Positions 13,404 to 24,566 are shown, counted from the stretch's first letter. The stretch is DNA of 64,000 bases from Euonymus europaeus (GCA_963580455.1 OY756964.1:5084001-5148000); one strand, 5' to 3'. Notes: a model not told the origin generated them from the sequence alone. A program made the numbers and translations.

Positions 13404-14147
13404 CAGTGCACGATTTGCCATGAAAACAGTTTATTTCTCTTTCTCCTTCCCGACGTTGGCAGCAGCTGCAGACCATGAGCACAACTTCCCATTTCCGACC
13501 GTCAAATGCATTGTCGTGAGTTGATTTCGGACAGATTCTGCTCTGCATGTGCGCTAAAATTGTTGGATTCGAAGCTGGAAACTCGTTCAGACAAGCTACA
13601 TACTCGTTTTGAGCAAGATTGAGACCCGATTACCATCTAGGTGGCTTGTTTCATGCTTACACTTAGGACAGGTCAGATCTATCTTGAACACTCTCTAATC
13701 TATGTAATGCGTTGTGTTTATCACTTGCTACCTACACTGTGGAAGTTGTCATTTTGTTCGGGCATAAAAATCGTGTAGTTGTTGAATGCATATATTTTGT
13801 TATTGTGAAGAAATGCAGGTTTGTTTTCTGGATTGTGATTGATTATAGTTGTTGAATACATATATTCTGTTTAGGTTTTGTTTAGAAAAGAGTAAAATTA
13901 TGTTTAGAATAGTGTAAATTATGTTTAGAATAGTGTGAATTATGTTTAGAATAGTGTGAATTATGTTTAAAATGGGTTACAAAGAGTAAAATTACGTTTT
14001 AGAATATTGTGAATATTGTTTATAATAGTCTCATTTGTATTTAGAACAGTGTACATTATGTTTATTATGCTGTTTAGAATTTTGTTATTTATATTGTGTG
14101 CTTGTCCATTTTATTATATTGAATACATATTATACATTCTTGTAGGA
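13404..14147 (+). repeat. Transposase 5' leader with GTTTAGAATAGTG array (21-bp period)
   Basis: The likely leader exon lies near 13440-13680. A leader intron then ends at TTCTTGTAG just before the transposase ATG. At 13897-13985 four TGTTTAGAAT or near copies start at 13901, 13922, 13943 and 13964, exactly 21 bp apart. Weaker copies continue to ~14090. Confidence 0.75.
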
Positions 14148-17100
14148 ATGAAAGAGCTGAGCATTTTGATTCAGTATTTTGGTGAGTGGGAAAAAAATGG
14201 CATGCACTACACATATAAAGGTGGGAAGAGTAAGGCTATTATAGTCTCAGAGCTAATTTCTTATGCTCAATTAGTCGATAAAGTCCGTGATATTACAAAG
14301 CTAGAGCGTTATAGACATGATATTCAGATGAAGTACCTTTACAATGTGCGTTGTCCAACCGAGCCTGTTGAGATTGAAGGAGATGATGATGTTCGTTGTT
14401 TCATTTGGTGTAATATGGATAGAAGTATTCCGGCTACATCTCTATGCATATCTTCAAATACTAGAGGTAATAATGATGTTTTTGGGGATAACATACGAAG
14501 TATACAACATAGTGATGACATGCTTAATTGTGTAGAAGGAATTGAAGAATTTCCTGGTCTTGGATTCAGTAGAAACAACGAGACAGTGCCGAACATTGAT
14601 GGAGTAGAACCACATAACAATGAACCTACCGTTCATCTATATGCTGATGATTTTGATGATCGAACTAATGAGGCAGCCTATGATATATCAGATGATGCAG
14701 TTGATGATGCATTCCTTGAAGCAGTTGATTATGCAGTCGACGAGTTTAATAATGCTCGGAATAATCATGAAGCAAATACATCCCATTCTTGCCCCAGCTA
14801 TCCTTCGATAAATTGTGCACTCATGTCCAATATTCAGTCCGACGAAAGTGTAGAGGTTTTGAGAGTTGGTGACATTTTCACAGACAAGAAGACATTGTAT
14901 AAAAGGCTGTGCAAGTACGCGGTGAATAAACACTTTCAATTCAAAGTTATGAAGTCTACCAAAACTCTATTTGTGGTTCGATGCTCTGTTGATGAATGCA
15001 AATGGCGGATACGAGCCACTGCAATGAAAGACGTCTCCTTATTTCAGATTAAGAAGTTCCGTGATGTTCATGCCTCGTCTAATTGTCTTACTTTCACTGA
15101 GAATCGACAAGCAACAAGCTCGTTGATTGGTGATTGTATAAAGTCTAAATATGAGAAAGTTGGTCGAATTTATAGGCCGAATGATGTGATTCAAGATTTT
15201 CAAAAGGAGAACGGTGTCAAGTGTAGTTACTGGAAAGGGTGGAAGGCCAGAGAATGTGCACTTAATTCTATATATGGTACTCCAGAAGAAGGATATGCTC
15301 AGCTGCCACAATTTTGTCAGATAATTCAGTTAAAAAATCCAGGTACGCAAAACACTGCTGAACTTCAAATTTTAGTTTAGAATAGTTATTTGTGCGTTTA
15401 GAATAGTATTCATTTTGTTTAGAACTGTGTTATTTTTATAAGAATTGTATTCATTTAGTTTATAATAGTGTTTTTTCTGTTTAGAGTAGTGTTCATTATG
15501 TTTAGAACAATGTTGTTTGGGTTTAGAGTATTAATTTTGGCGAGAATAGTGTTGTTTGTATTTAGAATAGTATTCATTTTGTTTATGACTGTGTTGTTTG
15601 CGTTTAGAATAGTATTAATTTTGGCGAGAACGGTGTTGTTTGTATTTAGAATAATATTCATTTTGTTTATAACAATGTTTTTGTGTTTAGAATAGTACTC
15701 ATGTTTTTTAGAACAGTGCTGTTTGGGCCAGTAATAATAATCATGGCTTTTTAGAACCGTCTTGTTTGTCTTTACAATAGCAATCATTTTGTTTAGAACG
15801 TTGTTCTTTATGTTAAGAATCTTGATCATTCTGTTTAGAACATTGTTGTTATTGTTTAGAATTATCTGAAAACTGGTTAGAGTTCCATGTGCAACAGGTA
15901 CGATAACTCACATTGAATATGACTCCCAGAATCGATTTAAATTCTTTTTTTTGGCTCTTGGCCCTTGCATAAGAGGGTTTATTACGTGCATGCGGCCTGT
16001 ACTATGTGTTGATGCAACTCATTTGAAGAGCAAATTTAAGGGGGTGCTATTCCTTGCGAATGCTCTTGATGGTAATAACCAAATTTACCCATTAGCCTTC
16101 GGTATTGGTGATTCAGAAAACGATGCCTCATGGGGATGGTTCTTTGAGAAATTACGTGGAGTAATCGGTATTATACCCAATCTGGCTATTATATCTGACC
16201 GAAATAAGAGCATAGAGAATGGTGTGAAGCGTGTTTTCCCTGAAGCATTTCATGGGGCCTGCATGTATCACATTGGACAAAATATGAAGGCCAAAAAGTT
16301 CCCTGAATATGCTGTTAATATTTTCTACAAAGCTGCTAAGTGTTATGGTGTTTCAGAGTTTCAACATGTGATGTGCCAGCTGAGACAATTTGAAGAGGGG
16401 AGAGTCTATAATTATTTGCAAGCTGCAGGATTTGAGAGATGGGCTAGGGCATATTGTCCTGTGGATCGTTATACCATCATGACGACTAACATTGCCGAGA
16501 GTGTGAATGGGGTTTTGAAAGAGGCTCGCTTGTTACCAATAACGAAGCTGATGAAATATCTAGTTGAAATGTTACAAAGATGGTTTCACGAGCGTCGAGA
16601 GAAAGCACTTGCCATGAAAAATGACCTCACAGACTTCTATGAAGACATCATCCAAGCTCGACGGCTGAAAGCTAGCCGAATGACGGTTGAACCCATAAGT
16701 GTCCATGAGTACCATGTAAGAGATGATGACGTGGGAGTCCAAGTGGATTTACAACGCAAAAGTTGCTCATGCAGGGTATTTGACATTGATCATCTTCCAT
16801 GCACCCATGCTTGTGCAGCAATTTCTGCCAGGAATTTGGCAACGACGCCTTTGTGCTCAAAGTACTATACGACAGATATGCTTGTGCTCGCCTATGTTGA
16901 GCCCATCTATCCTATCGTCAGCACCGATGAGACTGTTATAGCTCCAGAAATTGTTTGCCCGTTACCTCCAGAACGTGTTGTTCTAGCAGGACGTCGGAAA
17001 ATACAAAGAATAAAATCAAAAGGTTAGTGTGTTACCTAATAATATTATTGGCATAAAGGTTGAAATGTTTTAGCTCTGTTTATAATAGTATTCATTGTCG

Positions 17101-17828
17101 TTGGCATAGTTGGCATTATGGTTAGAATGGTTGTCATTCTGCAATTTATAATATTCTGCATTATGATTGTATTAGTTATGATTGCGGTTTGGAATAGCTT
17201 TAATTCTGTTTAGCACAGTTTAAATTCTGTTTGAAACGTTTTATAAATCTCCACATTATGATTGATTACTTTTGATTGTGGTTTGGAATAGCTTTAATTC
17301 TGTTTAGCACAGTTTAAATTCTGTTTGGAACATTTTATAAATCTCCACATTATGATTGATTACTTTTGATTGTGGTTTGGAATAGCTTTAATTCTGGTTA
17401 GCATAGTTTACATTCTGTTTGGAACGTTTTATAAATCTCCACATTATGATTGATTACTTTTCATTCTGGTTTGGAATAGTTTTATTTATGTTTAGATTAG
17501 ATTTCATTATGGTTTGAACGGTTTATTATAGTTATGTAATATATGTACAATTGTTTGCATTTTGTTTAGAATTTATTTAATTCCATTTAGAATGGTTTGC
17601 ATTATGTTTAGAATTGTTTTATCAATTCGCAGGGGAGACATCAATGCCTAGAATGTGCAGTAGGTGCAAGCAACGTGGTCACAACAGACAGACATGTACG
17701 GAGCCTACGCCATTGCATCCAACAAACAGGTATGTCATATCAATGGGAGTATTGGCGTTTCTTTCCAAATGTAATTTTTTAATCTAAAATACTAACCGTA
17801 CTTGCCTTTCTGCAACTTGAACAGGTAA
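14148..17828 (+). CDS. MULE transposase with SWIM and zinc-knuckle domains
   Basis: Four exons join in frame: 14148-15342, 15898-17022, 17633-17729 and 17825-17828 (the last holds only one base of a codon plus TAA), giving 806 residues. The N-terminal ~110 residues resemble the PB1-like start of plant MuDR proteins. Around residues 240-330 is the MuDR DNA-binding region with conserved Cys and His. The catalytic MULE domain starts near residue 430: D437 in CVDATHLKSKFKG, D499 in IISDRNKSIENG, CMYH at 520-523 and E599 in TTNIAESVNGVL fit the DDE triad. The SWIM zinc finger is CSC...CTH (688, 690, 700, 702). A CX2CX4HX4C knuckle (782-795) ends the protein. It should bind the terminal repeats and cut and paste the element. 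The ATG follows a splice acceptor, so a non-coding leader exon is expected. No stop or frameshift was seen. Confidence 0.92.
15370..15880 (+). repeat. GTTTAGAATAGT array filling transposase intron 1
   Basis: Nearly all of the intron between 15343 and 15897 consists of diverged 21-22-bp units of the form GTTTAGAATAGTGTTCATTT. More than twenty can be counted. The motif always reads in the direction of transcription. Open frames here on either strand are shadows of the array. Confidence 0.88.
17040..17632 (+). repeat. Array in transposase intron 2 with a 94-bp higher-order repeat
   Basis: The same GTTTAGAAT-type motif fills the intron between 17023 and 17632. Inside it a 94-bp unit with GGTTTGGAATAG starts at 17186, 17280, 17374 and 17468. 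The first three copies are close to identical and the fourth fades out. Confidence 0.85.
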
Positions 17829-18026
17829 TGAACGAGAGATGCATGAATGAATAACACTTGTTTTTTTTATTCAGTAAGACATTATTTTTCCCACACCCAA
17901 CAAGTTCTGTGTTATTTGGAAACAATAGTCAACTATTTGTCAGACTGTGTCGGTTTGTTGATAAGGCAATCCAATGAATGGATGTCATCACACGGTTGGA
18001 TTTTATTTGGATAAGATATGACCCAC

Positions 18027-18032
18027 TATAAG
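18027..18032 (+). promoter_or_regulatory. Candidate TATA box of the 141-aa ORF
   Basis: TATAAG lies 61 bp before the ATG at 18093. The stretch between is pyrimidine-rich and CAA-rich, like a short plant leader. No repeat array lies here. Confidence 0.4.
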
Positions 18033-18092
18033 TATTCAATCCCCTGGTTTTTTTAGCTCACCTTCACTTTCCTATTTTGTCACAACAACAAT

Positions 18093-18518
18093 ATGAGCAC
18101 ATCATTTTCAGTTGTCGTTCACTACCCGGGATACTTGAGAAACAACAGTTGGCACTTTTATGGCGCAGGTGAGGGTGAGACTATCTTCGAAGGTATGAGA
18201 GTTGAATTCTGGGATCGAATGTATGTTCTATGCCTTCTAAATTCATATTTTAATCTTTTTGTGGTGCGCGATGGTGGTTCATTGTTCTTCCAAAGGCACG
18301 GATGGTCATTGTGTTGTGGTCTTGTTGAGCTGAATGAAGAGGTCGACTATTACGATATGGCGATTCATGGTGCAGCGCATGGAGTAGTTCACATGTACGT
18401 TATAGAAAATACGTCTTTGAGCGATGATGATGACACAGAACCAACTGTGAAAACTCATTGCCCAGAGTGTCCCCATGCTCAATGTTCTCCTAATGAATGC
18501 CAGTATGCTATGAAATAA
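18093..18518 (+). CDS. Unrecognised 141-aa ORF inside the KI-MULE
   Basis: A single open frame of 141 codons lies between the transposase and the Ulp1-like gene, on the transposase strand. I do not recognise the protein. It starts MSTSFSVVVHYPGYLRN and has a hydrophobic, aromatic-rich centre. An acidic stretch (SLSDDDDTEP) follows. The tail is Cys-rich with CPECPHAQC and a further Cys, which could bind zinc. The frame is free of the periodic array that fills the non-coding parts, and a TATA-like box with a plausible leader precedes it. Both suggest a real third element gene, though it could be a captured or decayed host fragment. The N-terminus might be a PB1-like fold as in the transposase start, but I see no firm motif. 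Confidence 0.5.
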   Translation: MSTSFSVVVHYPGYLRNNSWHFYGAGEGETIFEGMRVEFWDRMYVLCLLNSYFNLFVVRDGGSLFFQRHGWSLCCGLVELNEEVDYYDMAIHGAAHGVVHMYVIENTSLSDDDDTEPTVKTHCPECPHAQCSPNECQYAMK

Positions 18519-18589
18519 CAGTGATTATGCCATCTCCAATAGCACTTATGACGTCTAAAAATGTTATAAAAACGTCATAAATGGACTTT

Positions 18590-18875
18590 TCTAAACTGAA
18601 ATAAATGAAAACGACAGTGCTAAACTAGATAAAATAATTCTAAACAAAATAAAATAACGATTCTAGACAAAATAAATACTATTCTAAACTGAAATATATT
18701 ATGTACTCTAAACCAGAGCATGAGTCTTCTAAACAGAATAACTGAACTATTCTAAACTACATAAGGACTACTCTCTACTAAGTAAACTAACAATGCTAAA
18801 CAGAATTACTACTATTCTAAACAAAATAAATGAAGTACTATTAACTGAAGCAAAACTGTTCTAAACATTCTCAGA
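18590..18875 (-). repeat. Array in the 3' flank of the Ulp1-like gene
   Basis: On the plus strand the motif reads TTCTAAACAAAATAA, i.e. GTTTAGAA on the minus strand, the direction of the Ulp1-like gene that ends at 18881. Around twelve diverged copies can be seen. Confidence 0.8.
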
Positions 18876-18880
18876 AGTAT

Positions 18881-21800
18881 TCAACAGCCCCATTGTCCAA
18901 ACCAACTCTCAACTGCGATTAGCTTCCTGTATTTTATTATGTCATTCGGTTTAATTACCGATAAAGGAAGGTCTGCAGCAAGTAACTCTATGACTTTAAT
19001 GCAGAAAACCCCGCAGTCCGACCTGAAAATATAGAAATCAATTAAAATTTCGTGTTAAATTTATTTCATAAAGATTATGTATGAGGATATACGCACCCGT
19101 TCAGTTGCTGTGGTACATTGGCTGCCCGCTCAACTCTCCATTGCTCGTCATTTTTTCCCGATATAATTCCTGCTCGCAGCAACACTTTGGGGAGTAGTGT
19201 CCGGAATGCCTGCGTTTCATCGTTGAATTGTGCGGCCCTGACATGGCTTTTTAGAGAATCATATGCAATTATTAGTTTTCCTTTGATGTCAACCATCAAT
19301 GCTATCCAGTGATCTCTGTTGATATTGAAAGGTATGTATACTTTTTCTAAGCCGGACCATGATAAATTATCCCCTACACCAGCAACGGTATTGTAAAGTC
19401 TGTTGTCTCTGTCCCAGTATGCTGGATCAGGGTTATCCTTGAACATAGACCATCTGAGGGTCATGTATAACTAAAACAAACATTATATTATACTACAAAC
19501 AAAACTATTCCAAACCATTATTAAACTATTCTAAACGGAATCAATAATTCCTCTAAACGTAACAAAACCCGTTCTAAACATAATTAAGCGAACTTACAGC
19601 GAATGTAGTCTTCATAATATGACATTTTTGTGGGAAGAGAGTGGGGAATCCTGCTTTTCTCAACAGCATGTAGTGGATGAAGGTATCCAGATGCTGAAAC
19701 AAAATTCATATAATTTTTTAAGTATGCACTTGAATGAATAAAACTAATTGTAAAATACGCAACAGAATAGATAAACCCACCGAGTCACTAAGCCATGCCT
19801 CCTCGAACAGTATCTCAGTGAACCATTTCTTGTTCGCTGCGCACGTGGGAAACTCAAATAGTTGCGTATCGGTCATACTTGTGTAGAAGGACTCAAACTT
19901 TTCCTCCAATTCAGCATCCAATTCCCGCTCCGGATTGAATTCAGTTGGAAAATGGGTGGGGACCTTACCTCTCTTGAAGGTTGGGTCAGTGTATGGGGAC
20001 ATGTGGTACTTGCTGACCTTGACAACCCTCTTTCCTGGATGTTGAATTGACTCGTCTAGTATGGCTGCCTTTTTCAAAAATTCTTTTAACTCGGGACTGG
20101 AGATCACATAAGATGTGTCCACTGCTAAAGGCTTCGGTGCCGAGTACACCATAATATCAGTAGAAGGAGTAACATCTCCTCCCTTTTCATCAACAATTGC
20201 CTCTACACTCCCACTCCCACTCCCAACTACCTTCTCACCGTATTCCGGTGTCACATTTCCAGATACATTGTCACCAACAGACTGAATATGCTCAGCAGAA
20301 GAAGTGGCATCAACATTTTTCTCCACAAATTCATCTCCACCGTCTGCATTATCCCTATCATTGCTACACTCCGCCGCTACATCCTTAATCACCCCTTCTA
20401 ATATGTCATCTGCCTCCTTCTTCATTATTTGCTCCTCATTCACATGCTCACTGTCCTCAATCGCTCCCTTCTTCACCAACTTTCTCTTTCTCCTCTTTAT
20501 TGGCCTCAATATGTTGAACTCTTCTTGAATAGTTGGTTCACTTGTATGCTGCTGAATGAACCTTGGTGATGTCTTCCTTTCAGACATCACCCCAACCTTG
20601 TCATCAGAGGTCATCTTCCTTGGTGTGGCCTTCGAAGTATGTTTTCGCACTGGCACTGGCACTGCCACCTTTTTCTCTGGCACTTCCATCTTCCTCTTTG
20701 TCACACTCTTCTCCGCTGCCACCTTCTTCTCTGGCACTGCCATTTTCTTCTTTGTCCCCCTCTTCTGCGCTGCCACCTTCTTCTCTTTCACCTTCTTCAC
20801 CACATTTTTTTTAGCTTCTTCTCGGTCTCCTTCTCTGTACCTCTAAAAACAGCTTGGATCTCTTCATTTATCTGCTCCATTTTCTTAAGAATGACTCTTC
20901 CCTTTAATTCAAGTTTCTTATCTAACCTCTTCTCCATTGCGGACAAATTATCAGCTATGGCCCTCCCAATTTCTTTCACTGAAACACCCTGTAATTGAAA
21001 ACTTCATAAGTTAAACTACTGACAATTCCATCAAAAATATCTCAAAAACTTTATAATAAACTGTTCTAAACGTAAATAAGCTATTCTAAACATAGAGCAA
21101 ACGGATCTCAACTGTTAGAAGACGATTCTCAACCGAAAATTCCAAACTTATGATCATCCTTTTCTCAACAGAAATTGAACTAGTATAAATGGAAAACAAA
21201 CTGTCCTCAACACAAAGTGAACATTTTTAAACTCAATGGAAACGTTTCTCGACAGTAAGTTGACTCTTCTAAAGTGAAAGAAAACTTTCTCAGTTTTTTT
21301 CAACAGCCCCATTCTAAACAGTAATAAAACGGTAAGCAACAAGAAAATATCTCCAAAACTTTATAATAAACTGGTCTAAACAAAAGTAGGCTATTCTAAA
21401 CAAAGAGCAAACGGATTTCAATTGTTAGAAGAGGGTTCTCAACATAAAATCCCATACTTGTCATATTCTCTTTCTCAACAAAATGGAACTAGTCTAAACA
21501 GAAACAAAACTGTCCTCAATACAAAGTGAACATTTTTAAACTCAATGGAAACGTTTCTCGACAGTAAGTTGACTCTTCTAAAGTGAAAGAAAACTTTCTC
21601 AGTTTTTTTCAACAGCCCCATTCTAAACAGTAATAAAACGGTAAGCAACAAGAAAGTATCTCCAAAACTTTATAATAAACTGGTCTAAACAAAAGTATGC
21701 TATTCTAAACAGAGAGCAAACGGATTTCAACTGTTAGAAGAGGGTTCTCAAGAGAAAATCTCATACTTGTCATATTCTCTTTCTCAACAAAATGGAACTA

Positions 21801-23193
21801 GTCTAAACAGAAACAAAACTGTCCTCAACAAAAAGTGAACATTTTTAAACTCAATGGAAACGTTTGTTGACAGAAAGTTGACTCTTCTAAAATGAAAGGA
21901 AACTTTCTTAGTTTTTTTACAAAATAACCAATCTAAAAAGTAATAAAATGGTAAGCAACTAGAAAATATCTATTCTAAACTAAAGGAAACTCTTTTTAAA
22001 AGTTGTGCTTAAAATTAGTAGCAGAACATAAACATTTAAACATACCAGAGTCGATTCAATTTTAGTATCTTGGTTCAATCTTTGTGATTGAAGGGTTTGT
22101 TGTTTGTGCTTTGCAGCATTGAACACCGGTGGCTTAACACTGATGCATACACTGGCATCAGTATACTGTGTGTACTGCTCCTCCGTCTCGGCCAATAATG
22201 GTAAGAGATTTTCATGTACCTCAAAGTCATCAATGTCAAGCACATGTTCAACAGCAGCGGGCTTTGGGGATACAGTTGGAGACCACTTCAACATCCGTGG
22301 ATGTTGGTCTCCATCCCTCGTAGCAAAGCAATCACCCAATTGTGGGACAGCCTCGTAAGCCCATATCTGAAGCAAATTATTGATATACGTGTATAAGTTA
22401 AATAAAAAAGGACTATTATTTTCTAAAACTTGAAGCAAAAACAAAAAATTAACAAATACACTAGAGCTATAATGGCCAATACCTGAAAAGCATAAGGGAA
22501 CCCTACAAGGCTGTAGTAATCTATTTTCAAGCCCTTCCTCTTGAATTTTTCTGCTCTCCCAACTAATGCTGCTTGAAGTCCTTCAGCAGTTCTTTTGAAG
22601 CTCAAAGTCCCCCATGGGAACTCATTGAACTTTTGGAGGTCCATAACTAGATTCAACCAGTTTAGGTCAATGGATAGCTTGGTTTCCTTGCCAAGTAGAA
22701 CAACCTCAAGAAAGTACACAAGTGCCAGCTTCAACTTCATCTCTGACTCATTGCATTTAATAAACTTCTCTTCAAGTTCCTTGCATGATATTACTGTTTT
22801 CCCTCCAAATAATGAATCAACAATTGCTACCTGCCCAAGTTCTGGCAGTGGATCCAATTCAAAGTCCGGCAGTTCGGAGCATCTCAACCCCGTTATAAGA
22901 TTAAACTCTTTAATGGAGAAAGTGGCAATTTTTCCACACAATCTAAACACCATCCTCCCTTCTGATTCATCCTTTAGAGCTTTCAATTGCCGTAAGAGAA
23001 CTTGGTGTATGAGCTGGGGATGGTTTTTTGGTGCCCTAATGTCCAGGAACCTTCCAAAACATGATTTCTTAAACTGATCCAAGCAGTTTAATCTGTCCAG
23101 TTCATCTCTTATGTGGCTTGATGCTTCCTTCAATCTACAAAGGGAATTAACCTTTGATGGAAATCGGTCTGCCTCTTTTATCTTGTAATCCAT
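18881..23193 (-). CDS. DUF1985 plus Ulp1-type (C48) protease gene of the KI-MULE, one frameshift
   Basis: Six minus-strand exons: 23193-22483, 22366-22046, 20988-19781, 19693-19598, 19470-19097 and 19022-18881, about 950 residues if the frame is restored. Residues 1-344 are DUF1985, with KKSCFGRFLDI, LCGKIATFSIKEFNLITGLR and WAYEAVPQLGDCF. A Lys/Glu-rich and then acidic linker follows. The C-terminal C48 peptidase keeps its catalytic residues: His in NINRDHWIALMVD, Asp in IIAYDSL, and Cys in QLNGSDCGVFC. Such proteases cleave SUMO or related tags in host genomes; the role in KI-MULEs is unknown. The third exon has phase-0 borders but is 1208 nt long, one base short. The break is at a run of eight A (20805-20812), after which one frame stops at TGA while the next stays open. 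A sequence error is possible. A leader intron ends just before the ATG. Confidence 0.85.
19480..19597 (-). repeat. Short array in a Ulp1-like gene intron
   Basis: The intron 19471-19597 holds about five TTCTAAAC or TTCCAAAC copies on the plus strand, in the same sense-oriented arrangement as the other introns of this gene. Confidence 0.7.
21030..21975 (-). repeat. Three tandem copies of a ~310-bp unit built from the array motif
   Basis: The intron 20989-22045 of the Ulp1-like gene carries a large repeat. The landmark AAAACTTTATAATAAACTG recurs with spacings of 310 and 309 bp, near 21049, 21359 and 21668. Each unit also holds GAGCAAACGGAT, CTCAATGGAAACGTTT and several TTCTAAAC copies. Copies 2 and 3 are the most alike. 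Confidence 0.9.
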
Positions 23194-23229
23194 TTACTAT
23201 ATGCTGCAAAAAGCACAATTGCATATACC

Positions 23230-23900
23230 AAATGTTAGAAGTTTGAAGGAAATCAACATGTTCTAAACAAACTTAAATAGAAACATAAATAAATATGTTC
23301 TAAACAGAACAATAACTGCTAAAAACATAAATAAATATGTTCTAAACAGAACAATTACTGCTAAAAACATAAATAAATATGTTCTAAACATGACGACAAT
23401 TGTTCTAAACAGAAATAAATATGGTCTAAACACAACGTCAACTGTTATAAACAATATCAATATGTTCTAAACACAACGAAAACCGTTATAAACAAAAAAA
23501 AACTTTCCTAAACAGAAGTCATACAATTCAAAACAAACCACATAAATAAATATGTTGTCACCATTAACTGTTCTAAACCAAAATAAATATGTTCTAAATA
23601 TTATGAAAACCGTTCTTTACAAAAGTAAATCTTTTCTTGGCGCATCTCAAACTGGTCCAAACAAAAATAAATCTGTTCTAAACAAACTAGAGCGGTGCTA
23701 AAGAAAAAAATGAATCTTCTTCCACATTAAGCTAAAACTGTTATAAACAAAAACATAACTCTTCTAAACAAAAATGTATGTACTCTATAAAACATCCTAT
23801 TCGGCTCTAAACAAAATTCTTACGTTCACATAACAAAAGTTTAGATGTTCTACACAGGATACCTAACTACTCTAATCATATCCTCTTCTGCTCTAAACAA
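23230..23900 (-). repeat. Array in the 5' leader intron of the Ulp1-like gene
   Basis: Degenerate units with TGTTCTAAACA on the plus strand. Three well-kept copies start at 23296, 23338 and 23380, each 42 bp (twice 21) apart. Upstream, CACAG followed by GTAAGG on the minus strand near 24268 is a good donor for a leader intron that would remove this array. Confidence 0.8.
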
Positions 23901-24446
23901 TTTCCTTACATCAACTACACACCTGCATCCAACAAAATCCTTCAATGCATTCAACAAAATCCTTAAGAAAATAACAGGTAAATTCACAGAGCTTTTAACT
24001 AAACCAAACAATTGAATGAATCGGGAGGCTTGTATCTCAGAAACCCTCACATGGAATGACATGTAGAACCCAAATAAACCCAAAACCAATGGAAACCAGA
24101 TTTTAATAATCTTCAACCACAAAAACCAACACATGATCAAAGAATAAGAGACATGCCTCCATTTATTTGCATCAATGGGCAGACGAAGACCCACTACCCC
24201 TTTTCGTTTTTTCTCAACGTTTCGAGAACAAATAAGTAAATGCATGACCAAAAAAGAAAATGCCTTACCTGTGTTGGTGATCGATGCAATGGATGAAGTC
24301 TTTGACAACGATAAAACAAGCAAAAACCATCGCGAAGTCGAGTGCTCGACGAGAATGGAGGACAGCGGTTGATTTTCGTAACTGTTGGGGCTGGGTGTAA
24401 CTGTGGAGGTAAGAAAACTGATGGAAAAATTGTGTTTGTAGGGGCA

Positions 24447-24557
24447 GGGGCATTTGAGACCTTTCCATGGTCAAAAGGGTTACAATTTTAGTTTTTCAAA
24501 AAAAGAGTTACTTTTCAAAAACAGTTTGTAAAAAGGATTAGTTTGCCAAATTTCCCC
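24447..24557 (-). repeat. Right terminal inverted repeat of the KI-MULE
   Basis: Reverse complement begins GGGGAAATTTGGCAAACTAA and pairs with the left end at 13293-13403 over ~110 bp, down to GGTCTCAAATGCCC. Confidence 0.88.
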
Positions 24558-24566
24558 AGCAGCAGC
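24558..24566. repeat. Right 9-bp target-site duplication of the KI-MULE
   Basis: AGCAGCAGC directly follows the terminal CCCC of the right inverted repeat and matches 13280-13288. Confidence 0.65.

Larger units (their letters stand above)
13289..24557. mobile_element. Kaonashi-type Mutator-like element (KI-MULE), ~11.3 kb
   Basis: The ends are inverted repeats that start GGGGAAATTTGGCAAA, flanked by AGCAGCAGC on both sides if four bases (ACCA) at the left are counted in the element. Inside are a MULE transposase gene on the plus strand, a DUF1985 plus Ulp1 gene converging from the right on the minus strand, and a small ORF between them. MULEs that carry Ulp1-like genes are known as KI-MULEs in Arabidopsis, melon and other plants. 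The transposase frame is open throughout, so the element may be recent or still able to move. The Ulp1 gene has one frameshift. Non-coding parts are filled with 21-bp-periodic repeats. Confidence 0.9.

Noticed and set aside
13860..14100. CRISPR-like regular spacing of short repeats
   Set aside because: The units are degenerate and directly tandem, have no unique spacers, and lie in a plant transposon intron.
15455..15829. Minus-strand ORF of 124 codons rich in Asn, Ile, Lys and Thr
   Set aside because: It is a translation of the 21-bp-periodic array in transposase intron 1; the periodic peptide reflects the repeat and not a protein.
20556..20998. Plus-strand ORFs rich in Ser, Leu, His and Phe
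   Set aside because: Antisense shadows of the Lys/Glu-rich linker of the Ulp1-like gene, whose exon borders and phases are supported.
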